Assembly: GCA_045592445.1 (NCBI GenBank)
Contig: JAZNUV010000006.1
Span: 1 to 29,281 of the forward strand
DNA from: JAQXGO01 sp045592445
GTDB taxonomy: Bacteria; Bacillota; Clostridia; UMGS1883; UMGS1540
Length of the DNA stretch: 29,281 nt
Direction of reading: 5' to 3'
In this document: positions 17,100 through 25,038 of the stretch, piece by piece
How the letters are laid out: every line of letters begins with the position of its first letter
Position numbering within the stretch: position 1 is the first letter of the stretch
Notes under the pieces: model-generated
The model's database searches: none
What the model saw: the letters and a program-made list of their open reading frames with translations, nothing else
Told to the model about the DNA's origin: nothing
Translations under genes and position numbers: made by a program

Positions 17100-17594
17100 T
17101 TATATATTCAGCTGTGCAGCAATTGCCGCATCCTTCTCCAGTACTTTTGCGCTATCTGCCTCTCGCTTTGCCTGCAGCTTGTCCGCAAGTTCCGCATCGG
17201 AAATTGCCAGCATTTCTATGCAAAGCAAAGCGGCATTGGCAGCCCCGTTTATGGCAACTGTTGCGACCGGAATACCAGTCGGCATCATCACCGTAGACAA
17301 AAGCGCGTCAATACCGCCGAGTCCGCCTGAGGATACAGGAATCCCCACAACGGGCAATGTTGTATTTGCAGCGATCGCACCAGCAAGGTGCGCCGCCATA
17401 CCAGCCGCCGCAATAATTGCGCCATAGCCGTTTTTTCTTGCATTTTTGCTAAAAGTCGCCGCTTCCTCGGGCGTTCGATGCGCCGAAAAAACATGCACGG
17501 CGTATGGCACGCCGAACGACTTTAACATATCCACAGCCTTTTGCACAACCGGCAAATCGCTGTCGCTACCCATAACAATTCCAACCTTTTTCAC
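17100..17594 (-). CDS. purE: N5-CAIR mutase (AIR carboxylase catalytic subunit)
   Basis: Converts N5-carboxy-AIR to CAIR. The 164-residue protein has the substrate loop MGSDSDLPVVQKA, VFSAHRTPEEA, and the later blocks AAAGMAAHLAGAIAANTTLPVVGIPV and MPTGIPVATVAI. The AAHLAG segment is of the class I type, which normally works with PurK, yet no purK lies in the operon; it may be elsewhere. Translation starts at a GTG (17594), with AAGGAGG seven bases upstream. First gene of the operon, directly behind the ZTP riboswitch and terminator. Confidence 0.96.
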   Translation of the reverse strand: MKKVGIVMGSDSDLPVVQKAVDMLKSFGVPYAVHVFSAHRTPEEAATFSKNARKNGYGAIIAAAGMAAHLAGAIAANTTLPVVGIPVSSGGLGGIDALLSTVMMPTGIPVATVAINGAANAALLCIEMLAISDAELADKLQAKREADSAKVLEKDAAIAAQLNI

Positions 17595-17616
17595 GCCAAA
17601 ACCTCCTTAATAATAT

Positions 17617-17658
17617 AAAAAAGAGCGCACTTATCTTATAGAAACGGTAAGTGTGCCC
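17617..17658 (-). terminator. Intrinsic terminator in the purE leader (riboswitch expression platform)
   Basis: On the minus strand GCACACTTA (17656-17648) pairs with TAAGTGCGC (17633-17625), with one A-C mismatch, and is followed by CTCTTTTTT (17625-17617). The 5' arm overlaps the conserved CUGGGC end of the ZTP aptamer. Aptamer folding and terminator formation should therefore exclude each other. Confidence 0.85.
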
Positions 17659-17724
17659 AGACGGTCGGCCCTCTTCTCCTTTGTTTCTCCGTGGTACTCC
17701 ACTCATTCCGTCAGTCGCAAAGGA
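17655..17724 (-). promoter_or_regulatory. ZTP (pfl) riboswitch aptamer
   Basis: The leader carries the hallmarks of the pfl/ZTP motif on the minus strand. P1 pairs CCTTTG (17723-17718) with CAAAGG (17683-17678). Next comes the conserved GCGACTGACGGAA. Inside P1 is the hairpin GTGG-AGTA-CCAC (17702-17691), followed by CGGAGAAA. The 3' domain is GCCGACCGTCTGGGC. The pseudoknot pairs GACGG (17712-17708) with CCGTC (17664-17660). The motif senses ZMP/ZTP, which accumulate when 10-formyl-THF is low, and turns on purine and one-carbon genes. Both the downstream genes (including fhs, purN, purH) and the overlap with a terminator fit an ON switch. Confidence 0.92.
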
Positions 17725-17746
17725 TGTATTTTAATCTGACTTCATT

Positions 17747-17776
17747 ATTATATCATGACGTCCATATTTTTGTCAA
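17747..17776 (-). promoter_or_regulatory. Promoter of the purine operon
   Basis: On the minus strand a perfect -35 box TTGACA (17776-17771) is followed after 18 bp by a perfect -10 box TATAAT (17752-17747). Transcription would start near 17740, just upstream of the ZTP aptamer. No PurR-box pair was recognised. Confidence 0.9.
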
Positions 17777-17828
17777 TACAAAATATTACACATTTTTTGC
17801 ATCTTCGCAAGGGATTTTTTTGTGAATA

Positions 17829-17863
17829 CAAAAGACGTCTCCCCTATTTTAAGGAAGACGTCT
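17829..17863 (-). terminator. Terminator after groEL
   Basis: The arms AGACGTCTTCCT (17863-17852) and GGGGAGACGTCT (17844-17833) pair over a short AT loop and are followed by a short T-run (TTTTGTAT) on the minus strand. It lies 22 bp past the groEL stop and separates groESL from the purine promoter. Confidence 0.8.
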
Positions 17864-17884
17864 CAGACTGTTTAAAACTGATTT

Positions 17885-19513
17885 TTAGTACATGCCGCCC
17901 ATGCCGCCGCCCATCGGAGCTGCAGCCGGTGCTTCTTTCTCAGGCTGGTCTGCTACGAGGCTTTCTGTTGTCAGCACCATTGCTGCAACGCTTGCCGCGT
18001 TTGCAAGTGCGCTGATTGAAACCTTTGCAGGGTCAACAATACCAGCGGGTATCATCTCTACGTATTCACCCTTCAAAGCGTTAAAGCCAACGCCCTTTTT
18101 GCTCGACAGCACTTTGTCGATAATGACAGAGCCTTCAAGGCCAGCATTTGCTGCAATCTGTCTTACCGGTGCTTCCAAAGCCTTCAATACGATTGCTGCG
18201 CCTGTCTTTTCGTCACCTTCCAAGGTATCGATGAGCTTCTTGACATCTTCCATTGCGTTTACAAATACAGTACCGCCACCTGCAACAATACCCTTTTCAA
18301 CTGCAGCACGTGTTGCAGCGAGTGCATCTTCAACGCGCAGTTTCTTTTCTTTCATTTCTGTTTCGGTAGCTGCACCGACCTTAATTACGGCAACACCGCC
18401 TGCAATTTTTGCCAGTCTTTCCTGCAGCTTTTCACGGTCAAAATCAGAAGTCGTTTCTTCAATCTGCTTTCTGATCTGTGCAACACGGTCACGAATTGCC
18501 GCGCTGTCACCCGCACCGTCAATGATAATGGTGTTTTCCTTCTGTACCTGAATCTGTCTTGCCGTACCGAGCATATCCACGGTTGCTTCCTTAAGGTCAA
18601 GACCAAGCTCTTCGGAAATAACCTGGCCACCTGTTAAGATTGCAATATCCTCCAGCATTGCCTTTCTTCTGTCACCAAAGCCCGGTGCCTTAACAGCAAC
18701 GCAAGTAAAGGTGCCGCGCAGTTTATTTACAATCAATGTAGAAAGTGCTTCGCCTTCGAGGTCCTCAGCGATAATCAAAAGTTTCTTGCCGGATTGCACA
18801 ATCTGTTCCAAAATGGGCAGAATTTCCTGTACGCTTGTGATTTTCTTATCTGTAATGAGTACAAGAGCATCGTCCAGTACTGCTTCCATTTTCTCTGTAT
18901 CTGTAACCATGTAAGGTGTGATATAACCGCGGTCAAACTGCATACCTTCTACAACTTCACTGTAGGTTTCTGCTGTTTTGGATTCTTCCACTGTAATAAC
19001 ACCGTCACCCGTAACCTTTTCCATTGCTTCTGCAATGAGTTCGCCGACTGTTTCGTCTGCTGCGGAAATTGCCGCAACACGTGCGATATCTTCCTTACCT
19101 TTTACGGATTCGCTTACCTTATCAATATAGGCAACAGCTGCATCGACTGCCTTCTGGATGCCTTTTCTGACAATCATCGGGTTTGCACCTGCTGCAACGT
19201 TCTTCATACCTTCCTGAATCAGTGCCTGTGCAAGGAGTGTAGCGGTTGTTGTACCGTCACCTGCGATATCATTTGTCTTTGTGGCAACTTCTTTTACAAG
19301 CTGAGCGCCCATATTTTCAAATGCGTCCTCAAGCTCAATTTCTTTTGCAATCGTAACACCATCATTTGTGATTAAGGGTGCGCCGAACTTCTTGTCTAAA
19401 ACAACGTTTCTGCCCTTCGGGCCAAGCGTTACCTTTACAACGTCAGCAAGCTGATTGATGCCGCGTTCCAAAGAACGTCTGGCTTCTTCGCCGAATAAAA
19501 TATCCTTTGCCAT
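17885..19513 (-). CDS. groL: Chaperonin GroEL (60 kDa)
   Basis: ATP-driven folding chamber, working with GroES encoded just upstream. It has 542 residues, normal length. It begins MAKDILFGEEARRSLERGINQLADVVKVTLGPKGRNV, has the ATP-binding GDGTTTATLLAQ near residues 85-97, and ends with the typical Gly-Met-rich tail (GGGMGGMY). The start is ATG at 19513 behind GGAAGGAAG; a longer reading from 19531 would include that ribosome site. 28 bp after groES. Confidence 0.98.
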   Translation of the reverse strand: MAKDILFGEEARRSLERGINQLADVVKVTLGPKGRNVVLDKKFGAPLITNDGVTIAKEIELEDAFENMGAQLVKEVATKTNDIAGDGTTTATLLAQALIQEGMKNVAAGANPMIVRKGIQKAVDAAVAYIDKVSESVKGKEDIARVAAISAADETVGELIAEAMEKVTGDGVITVEESKTAETYSEVVEGMQFDRGYITPYMVTDTEKMEAVLDDALVLITDKKITSVQEILPILEQIVQSGKKLLIIAEDLEGEALSTLIVNKLRGTFTCVAVKAPGFGDRRKAMLEDIAILTGGQVISEELGLDLKEATVDMLGTARQIQVQKENTIIIDGAGDSAAIRDRVAQIRKQIEETTSDFDREKLQERLAKIAGGVAVIKVGAATETEMKEKKLRVEDALAATRAAVEKGIVAGGGTVFVNAMEDVKKLIDTLEGDEKTGAAIVLKALEAPVRQIAANAGLEGSVIIDKVLSSKKGVGFNALKGEYVEMIPAGIVDPAKVSISALANAASVAAMVLTTESLVADQPEKEAPAAAPMGGGMGGMY

Positions 19514-19541
19514 TTTCTTCCTTCCTTTCAAATCTTAATAA

Positions 19542-19826
19542 TTAGTCAACCTTTGCGAGAATGTCACTCTGGCGCAAAATAATGTATTCTGTACCGTCGA
19601 TTTTAACTTCTGTACCGGCATACTTACTCATGATAACATGATCGCCGACCTTTACTTCCATGACAATTTCCTTACCGTCCACTACGCCGCCGGGACCTAC
19701 TGCAACAATTTCTGCAAGCTGCGGCTTTTCCTTTGCAGTGCCGGGAAGCACGATACCGCTTTTTGTTGTTTCTTCACTTTCCAGCATCTTAATAACCACT
19801 CTGTCTGCCAAGGGTTTGATGTTCAT
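19542..19826 (-). CDS. groS: Co-chaperonin GroES (10 kDa)
   Basis: Lid of the GroEL chamber. The 94-residue protein has the typical opening MNIKPLADRVVIKMLE, a mobile loop (ESEETTKSGIVLPGTAKEKPQ), the GPG turn and the closing block DGTEYIILRQSDILAKVD. The start is the ATG at 19826, eight bases after AGGAGG; the ATG two codons earlier is too close to it. Regulated by the CIRCE operator upstream. Confidence 0.98.
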   Translation of the reverse strand: MNIKPLADRVVIKMLESEETTKSGIVLPGTAKEKPQLAEIVAVGPGGVVDGKEIVMEVKVGDHVIMSKYAGTEVKIDGTEYIILRQSDILAKVD

Positions 19827-19855
19827 TTTCATAACCTCCTGTTTGTTTTCTGTTT

Positions 19856-19882
19856 TTAGCACTCTCCCACTCCGAGTGCTAA
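19856..19882. promoter_or_regulatory. CIRCE operator (HrcA-binding site)
   Basis: TTAGCACTC - nine bases - GAGTGCTAA is an exact match to the CIRCE consensus. It lies 29 bp before the groES start and just downstream of its promoter. HrcA should repress groESL here in the absence of heat stress. Confidence 0.97.
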
Positions 19883-19890
19883 CATCGTTT

Positions 19891-19918
19891 AGTTTACCAC
19901 AATTTCACAGTTATTCAA
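19891..19918 (-). promoter_or_regulatory. Probable promoter of groES-groEL
   Basis: On the minus strand TTGAAT (19918-19913) and TAAACT (19896-19891) are 16 bp apart and place the start of transcription at or near the CIRCE element, as in other groESL operons. Confidence 0.65.
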
Positions 19919-20041
19919 CGTGTGTATTTTCTTATTTTTATATTAAAATACATGTTTTTCTTCTATTTTCTCTTTATTTCTCTTATTTTCTTAAAATTTC
20001 ATAATTTGTAAAAAAATGTTATGCCCTTTTTTGGAAATGAA

Positions 20042-20070
20042 TTGCTTTTTTTAAATAAATATGATATACT
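20042..20070 (+). promoter_or_regulatory. Probable promoter of the XRE-cupin gene
   Basis: TTGCTT (20042-20047) and TATACT (20065-20070) are separated by 17 bp, 31 bp before the start codon at 20102. It points away from the groESL promoter, so the AT-rich stretch 19883-20041 is a divergent intergenic region. Confidence 0.75.
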
Positions 20071-20101
20071 TACATATTATAGAACGCTGGGAGGGTATAA
20101 C

Positions 20102-20656
20102 ATGAATGATGATATTAAAAAAGTAGCACTTCGTCTGCGGGAACTCAGAGAAATTGAAGGTCTTTCAACGCGTGAAGCGGCAGATATTTTTCGCGTGCCG
20201 CATGAAACGTATCTGGAATATGAAAGCGGTTCTTCCGATATGCCCATAAGCTTTCTCTCGGAAGCTGCCGCGCACTTCCGCATTCAGGTTTATGAACTTT
20301 TATCCGGCAACAATGCAAAGCTACGCGTATGCCAGCATATTAAAAGCGGAAAGGGTCTTAAGATTGAACGCAGTAAGCAATATGACTATCAGCATCTCGC
20401 CTATAACTTTGCAGGCAATACAGTTCTGCCGCTGTTGGTGACGGTAGACCCTGCCGAAAATCACGGCATTTTGCACACAAACACCCACCCGGGGCAGGAA
20501 TTTGACTATTGCCTCAGCGGGCAAATCCTAATTTCTATCAATGGAAAAGAGTATATTTTGGAGGAAGGGGACTCTATCTATTACGACTCCTCTTATCCCC
20601 ACGGCATGCAAGCCATTGGTGATAAACCCGCCAAATTTTTAGCTATTGTTATTTAA
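20102..20656 (+). CDS. XRE-family regulator with C-terminal cupin domain
   Basis: A likely DNA-binding regulator whose cupin domain would sense a small ligand. It has 184 residues: a helix-turn-helix at about 6-66 (ALRLRELREIEGLSTREAADIFRVP) and a cupin at about 103-184 with the typical core NTHPGQEFDYCLSGQILISINGKEY, EEGDSIYYDSSYPHGM. The start is ATG at 20102 with GGGAGG upstream; the frame is open further upstream but over the promoter. It is followed after 16 bp by an unrecognised gene and then a PHP gene, so it may control this small unit or itself. The ligand cannot be inferred. Confidence 0.9.
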   Translation: MNDDIKKVALRLRELREIEGLSTREAADIFRVPHETYLEYESGSSDMPISFLSEAAAHFRIQVYELLSGNNAKLRVCQHIKSGKGLKIERSKQYDYQHLAYNFAGNTVLPLLVTVDPAENHGILHTNTHPGQEFDYCLSGQILISINGKEYILEEGDSIYYDSSYPHGMQAIGDKPAKFLAIVI

Positions 20657-20672
20657 AGGAGAGGGTTTTTCT

Positions 20673-22115
20673 ATGTATGTTTGTCTTTCGAATGGAAAAG
20701 CGATGTTTCGTACACCTTTTTCTGAAACACATGACCTTTTGCAGATGTTTCGTGGTGTTGGCGAATTTCCACTCTACAAAAACGCACCCGTAGATTTTAT
20801 GTGTGCAGGTCTTATGCAAAAGAACAAGTGGGACGATTGGCATATGGATGTACCATTTTCCGTTACAACGGATGAGTCCCCTGCGCTTTATATAAATGAT
20901 GTGCCAATGGGCGGCAACCACGGCCAACCCGATGTAGTAGAGCAGTATGTACCGCGCCACGGGAAAACAGTCGCAGATATTGGTTCCTTGTGGGAGGATG
21001 AAAGTGGCATGCTGTGGACTCTCCTTCGCATTGTAACACCCGACCATTTGGATTTTATCTCCGAAAATATTGGCGAAAGCGAAACAGCGTATGCTTTCTG
21101 CGGGCACATACAGGGTGCTTTACAATATGTAAGCCACGGAAAAAACACAAAAACCATTCCTGCTGCCGAAGAACAAAGCAAGGTTTTTCTATGCTCTGCG
21201 CTTTCGGACAGATCACTGTCTGTTTTCGGTTATCTGGGTGGAAAGAAAAAGCGTATATCCCTGTCCATGACGTGTGACTACGCCGAAATCCACGAAGGCT
21301 ATACGATTATAAACCCTGCAACGGTTGCAGATGCTCTGCGCAAAATGCGCCCCGAGGATGGATTTGTTGCACCACAATCGCTCGCAGTCGGAAAACCCAT
21401 GTTTCGTCACGATGCGGTATATCGCATTGAAAACGACGGCACAGTTTTATACACCTTTCATGACAGAAAACTGACTGATATAAATTTTCAGCGCCAGCTT
21501 GGCATCATGTTCCAGGAAAAGGTTGATGCTTTTGGTGGTGGTGTTCATCGTTATATTCCGAAAACACTTCCTTTTAAAACACCGGAGGGCGCTTTCGATT
21601 TTCGAAAGCCATATCCGCTTGCAGCGGATGTGCCCTACCCGAAAAGCAAGTATATTACAGCGGAATATTGGGAAACGCCCGATTCCCCGCCCGACAGAAT
21701 TGTAGACGTATTTCGCGATGCGGAGGGCAAAAATCGTCTCGGCTATGTTGGAGGCTTTTTGCCAGTTTATGACGGCGAACCGCTTGTCCGCCGCCGTTCC
21801 CTTTCAAACTGCGCGTATCTGTATGTATCGCGCAAAGCATACCCGACCTTTATGGACGGTTCTCTTACAGAGATGCGTGGCGTAGCTTACAAAAAATATT
21901 TTTCACCCATGAGGGACCACACCGTTTTATATACGGTCCCCTATATGGACAAACTATATATCTTCGTCGATATTTTCAAAGGAGAATCCGCCACTGTTCC
22001 TGTAAATGGCTCAGTAACGCTTCTTGAAAAGAGTGACGCTGTATCGTACACGTTAGAAAATAACCTATTGACTGTTTCAGGCGAAAATGGCTATGCTGTT
22101 TTTGTTTGTGCATAA
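20673..22115 (+). CDS. Protein of unknown function, 480 residues
   Basis: I do not recognise this protein. It starts MYVCLSNGKAMFRTPF behind AAAGGAGAGGG and has no signal peptide or membrane segment, so it is probably cytoplasmic. It is rich in aromatic residues, His, Gly and Pro (NKWDDWHMDVPFSV, GGNHGQPDVVEQYVPRHGK, FGGGVHRYIPKT, SKYITAEYWETPDSPPDR). The spacing pattern suggests mostly beta structure. The last 50 residues look like a small beta-sandwich ending in GENGYAVFVCA, similar in style to C-terminal domains of some carbohydrate-active enzymes; this resemblance is weak. Its neighbours are an XRE-cupin regulator (16 bp upstream) and a PHP phosphoesterase (20 bp downstream), which suggests a shared, perhaps metabolic, role. 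Confidence 0.8.
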   Translation: MYVCLSNGKAMFRTPFSETHDLLQMFRGVGEFPLYKNAPVDFMCAGLMQKNKWDDWHMDVPFSVTTDESPALYINDVPMGGNHGQPDVVEQYVPRHGKTVADIGSLWEDESGMLWTLLRIVTPDHLDFISENIGESETAYAFCGHIQGALQYVSHGKNTKTIPAAEEQSKVFLCSALSDRSLSVFGYLGGKKKRISLSMTCDYAEIHEGYTIINPATVADALRKMRPEDGFVAPQSLAVGKPMFRHDAVYRIENDGTVLYTFHDRKLTDINFQRQLGIMFQEKVDAFGGGVHRYIPKTLPFKTPEGAFDFRKPYPLAADVPYPKSKYITAEYWETPDSPPDRIVDVFRDAEGKNRLGYVGGFLPVYDGEPLVRRRSLSNCAYLYVSRKAYPTFMDGSLTEMRGVAYKKYFSPMRDHTVLYTVPYMDKLYIFVDIFKGESATVPVNGSVTLLEKSDAVSYTLENNLLTVSGENGYAVFVCA

Positions 22116-22135
22116 ATTATAAAGGAGATCTTATC

Positions 22136-22936
22136 TTGAAAATTTTACATGATTTACACATTCACACATATTTATCCCTGTGCGGTGATGCATCTGCAAC
22201 GCCCGAGGCGTACGTTTCCGTTGCGCGGGATTTGGGCATGAAAACGCTCGGTTTTGTGGACCATGTGTGGGATACGGCTGCTGCACCTGCTCCGAATGCT
22301 TTTTATGAAAAGCAGGACATGGCACATATTCAAAAGCTTGTACTGCCCAAAGAAAATGGTATGAAGCTTTTGCGTGGGTGTGAGGCGGATCTTACGCAAA
22401 ACGGCACGCTCGGCCTTACGGAAAAGGAAGCCAAAAAGCTTGACTTTGTTCTCGCGGTACACTCGCACAGTCAGTGGCCCGAAATGATTGATGATTCTGT
22501 GCGTTCCAACGTAAAAAGTCTTGCCAATGCGCTTTGCGACCGTTTTTCGCTTTTGGTGGAGCATCCGTTGTCAAACTATATTACCGCCATTGCACATCCC
22601 TTCTTCCCGTACGGGAATCGCGATAATATGGACGAGGTGTTATTTCAGATTTCGGACGAAACGTTAGAAGATTTGTTCGCGGATGCCGCGTACAAAAATA
22701 TTGCACTCGAAATCAACGCATCCGCCTTTACCTCGTACAGCATTGACTCTATGCATCGCAGTGAACTTTATCGTGTCTATGAGATCGCAAAGGATTGCGG
22801 TTGTAAATTTGTATTCGGAACAGACTGCCATAATCCCTCGAAATATGCGGAACTCTACCATCGGCTTACCGTTCTTGCCGATTTACTTGAAATTACGGAT
22901 GCGGACATTTGCCCGCGTTTTGCCGAAAAAGCTTAA
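22136..22936 (+). CDS. PHP-domain metal-dependent phosphoesterase
   Basis: A 266-residue protein of the PHP superfamily, metal-dependent phosphoesterases that include histidinol-phosphatases. All usual metal-ligand motifs can be seen in order: HIH (residues 8-10), FVDH, GCEADL, AVHSH, AIAHP and FGTDCH. It should therefore be catalytically competent. Translation starts at a TTG (22136) behind AAGGAGAT; starting at an ATG ten codons earlier would overlap the upstream gene and include the ribosome site. No his genes are nearby, so histidinol-phosphatase is not favoured. The real substrate may relate to the unknown protein upstream. Confidence 0.88.
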   Translation: MKILHDLHIHTYLSLCGDASATPEAYVSVARDLGMKTLGFVDHVWDTAAAPAPNAFYEKQDMAHIQKLVLPKENGMKLLRGCEADLTQNGTLGLTEKEAKKLDFVLAVHSHSQWPEMIDDSVRSNVKSLANALCDRFSLLVEHPLSNYITAIAHPFFPYGNRDNMDEVLFQISDETLEDLFADAAYKNIALEINASAFTSYSIDSMHRSELYRVYEIAKDCGCKFVFGTDCHNPSKYAELYHRLTVLADLLEITDADICPRFAEKA

Positions 22937-22953
22937 AGAAATGAGGTGGTCTT

Positions 22954-24063
22954 TTGAAACCACGCAAAAAAGGATTGTTTTCGTGGCTTGACCCCTGGCT
23001 TACTGCTTGCGTTCTCCCTGCATTTGTCATTGGTTTTATTGCCATTTATAGTTCAACTGTGAATATGGGTGCCGCACGTTTTTGCATTGTGCAGGGCGCT
23101 GCCTTTTTTATCGGTATCATTCTCCTTTTCCTGATTACGCGCGTGGATTACGACTTAATCGGGCAGCTTGCGCCCTATATTTATATAGGGAATCTCTTGC
23201 TTTTAATCATTGTTTTGGTTATCGGTACAGGTGGCGATGAGGTCGGTACGAAGGGTTGGATTCGTCTTGGCAGTGTTGGCATACAACCCTCCGAAATCGT
23301 AAAAATCGGCTTTATTATTTCCTTTGCCAAGCACATTGATGCGGTACGCGAGGACATCAGTCGCCCCAAAAACGTATTATTCTTGCTTTTACATGGTGCA
23401 CTGCTTATCGGTCTTGTGCTTTTGCAACCCGATTTCGGCACCGCATTTGTATTTGGCATTATTATGCTTGGCATGCTTTTTACGGCAGGCATCAGCTTAA
23501 AATATGTTTTTGCGGCAGGCGGACTTTTTGCTGCTCTAGCACCGCTTGCTTGGTTTTTTCTTTTAAAGGACTTCCAAAAACAGCGTATCCTGACATTTTT
23601 AAATCCCGCGCTTGACCCGCAAGGTGCAGGCTATCATGTCATACAATCGAAAATTGCCGTCGGCTCGGGCGGCGTTTTAGGGCGTGGTATTGGGCAGGGT
23701 ATTCAAACGCAGTACGGATATCTCCCCGAAAAACAAACAGACTTTATCTATGCCGTCATTGGTGAGGAAATGGGCATGTGGGGTTGTGTTTTGGTATTGG
23801 TTCTTTTAACTGTAATCATTATTCGTTGCTTTTCCGTGGGCACCTCAGCACGTGACGGCTTTGGCGAAATGCTCTGTGCAGGTGTTGGCTTTATGTTTAT
23901 GGCACACGTTATGGAAAGCATCGGCATGTGTATCGGTCTTTTGCCCGTTACAGGAATTCCGCTTCCCTTCTTCAGCTATGGTGGCTCGAACCTTTTGGCA
24001 AGTATGCTTGCCGTCGCGCTTGTTACAAGCGTCGGTATGCGACGAAAACGAATGCAATATTAA
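22954..24063 (+). CDS. rodA: FtsW/RodA/SpoVE family peptidoglycan glycosyltransferase, RodA-like
   Basis: A SEDS-family membrane enzyme that polymerises peptidoglycan from lipid II together with a class B penicillin-binding protein. It has 369 residues with about ten hydrophobic segments and no clear cleavable signal. Family motifs are GTKGWIRLGSVGIQPSEIVKI (about 90-115), LLQPDFGTAFVF, QSKIAVGSGGVLGRGIGQG, YLPEKQTDFIYAVIGEEMG and the C-terminal GIPLPFFSYGGSNLLAS. Length and the ending favour RodA over FtsW, but paralogues are hard to separate by eye. Translation starts at TTG (22954) with GAGGTGG upstream, 17 bp after the PHP gene. Confidence 0.9.
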   Translation: MKPRKKGLFSWLDPWLTACVLPAFVIGFIAIYSSTVNMGAARFCIVQGAAFFIGIILLFLITRVDYDLIGQLAPYIYIGNLLLLIIVLVIGTGGDEVGTKGWIRLGSVGIQPSEIVKIGFIISFAKHIDAVREDISRPKNVLFLLLHGALLIGLVLLQPDFGTAFVFGIIMLGMLFTAGISLKYVFAAGGLFAALAPLAWFFLLKDFQKQRILTFLNPALDPQGAGYHVIQSKIAVGSGGVLGRGIGQGIQTQYGYLPEKQTDFIYAVIGEEMGMWGCVLVLVLLTVIIIRCFSVGTSARDGFGEMLCAGVGFMFMAHVMESIGMCIGLLPVTGIPLPFFSYGGSNLLASMLAVALVTSVGMRRKRMQY

Positions 24064-24082
24064 ATAAAGTGAGGATTTTATT

Positions 24083-24976
24083 TTGGAAAAGACAAAATCG
24101 GGGTTTATTGCCATTGTCGGGCGTCCGAACGCCGGCAAATCTACTATTTTAAATTACTTTTGCGGTGCGAAAATTGCAATTACAACGCCGAAACCGCAGA
24201 CAACACGCTCTCAAATTCTCGGTATTGTAAACGGCGAAAATTATCAAATGGTTTTCGTGGATACACCCGGTGTGCACGTTGCCAAAACACGGCTTGGAGA
24301 GTACATGAATCATGCTGCCATCGGTGCAATTGAATCAGTGGATGCCGCACTCTTAATGGTTGATGCAACGCGCGGCTTTGCCGCACCCGAGGCACGTATT
24401 ATCGAGGAGCTTCGCACAAAGCATATTCCCGCCGTTTTGGCAATCAATAAAATTGACCTTGTCCCGCGTGAGGCACTTTTACCTCTTATCGACACCTTTT
24501 CGCGCGAATATGACTTTTCCGCCATTATTCCCATCTCTGCCAAAACCGGAGATGGTGCGGATTTACTTTTAAAAGAGCTTTACGGTTTTTTAGAGGAAGG
24601 CCCTTTCTATTATCCCGAGGATATGATTACCGATAAAACCGAGCGCGAAATTATGGCAGAATTTATTCGCGAAAAACTGCTTTGCTATTTAGAACAGGAA
24701 ATTCCGCACGGTATCGCGGTTGAGGTTTTAGAAATGAAGGATACAAATAAAACGATTCGAATTTCTGCCAATATCGTTTGCGAAAAAAACTCTCATAAAT
24801 CTATTATCATCGGTCGCGGTGGTTCTATGCTCAAACGCGTAGGGCAAGCGGCACGCATTGAGGCAGAAAAATTTTTCGGCAAAAAAATTTTTCTCCAGCT
24901 TTGGGTAAAGGTTAAAGATGACTGGAGAAACAGTAATTTCATGCTGAAATCATTCGGCTTTTCTGACGCAGAGTAA
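24083..24976 (+). CDS. era: GTPase Era
   Basis: An essential GTPase that binds 16S rRNA and helps 30S assembly. It has 297 residues, normal length. The GTPase motifs are G1 GRPNAGKST (13-21), G3 DTPG (60-63), G4 NKID (122-125) and G5 ISAK (151-154). A C-terminal KH domain carries IIGRGGSMLK near 242-251. Translation starts at TTG (24083) after GTGAGG, 19 bp behind rodA. The following yqzL-recO order is the one found in Bacillus. Confidence 0.97.
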   Translation: MEKTKSGFIAIVGRPNAGKSTILNYFCGAKIAITTPKPQTTRSQILGIVNGENYQMVFVDTPGVHVAKTRLGEYMNHAAIGAIESVDAALLMVDATRGFAAPEARIIEELRTKHIPAVLAINKIDLVPREALLPLIDTFSREYDFSAIIPISAKTGDGADLLLKELYGFLEEGPFYYPEDMITDKTEREIMAEFIREKLLCYLEQEIPHGIAVEVLEMKDTNKTIRISANIVCEKNSHKSIIIGRGGSMLKRVGQAARIEAEKFFGKKIFLQLWVKVKDDWRNSNFMLKSFGFSDAE

Positions 24977-25038
24977 AGTTTTACCTGCCATAAAATACTT
25001 TCCTTTTGCACACAATACTACGGAAAGGGAGGATGGCT

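Noticed and set aside
17655..17740. Guanine/adenine (purine) or THF riboswitch in the purE leader
   Set aside because: The conserved loops of those classes are absent, while the pfl/ZTP pairings and the 3' CUGGGC block are present.
17892..18551. 219-codon open frame on the plus strand
   Set aside because: It is antisense to groEL. The Ser/Ala-rich translation is the mirror of groEL codon usage.
18794..19375. Cys- and Phe-rich 193-codon open frame on the plus strand
   Set aside because: It is antisense to groEL; the odd composition comes from reading conserved groEL codons backwards.
22136..22936. Histidinol-phosphatase (hisK) label for the PHP protein
   Set aside because: The fold and metal motifs fit the superfamily, but no histidine genes are nearby and substrate residues cannot be judged by eye.
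24998..25027. CTTTCC/GGAAAG hairpin just before the yqzL-like gene
   Set aside because: Only six pairs around an 18-base loop; too weak to call a regulatory structure.
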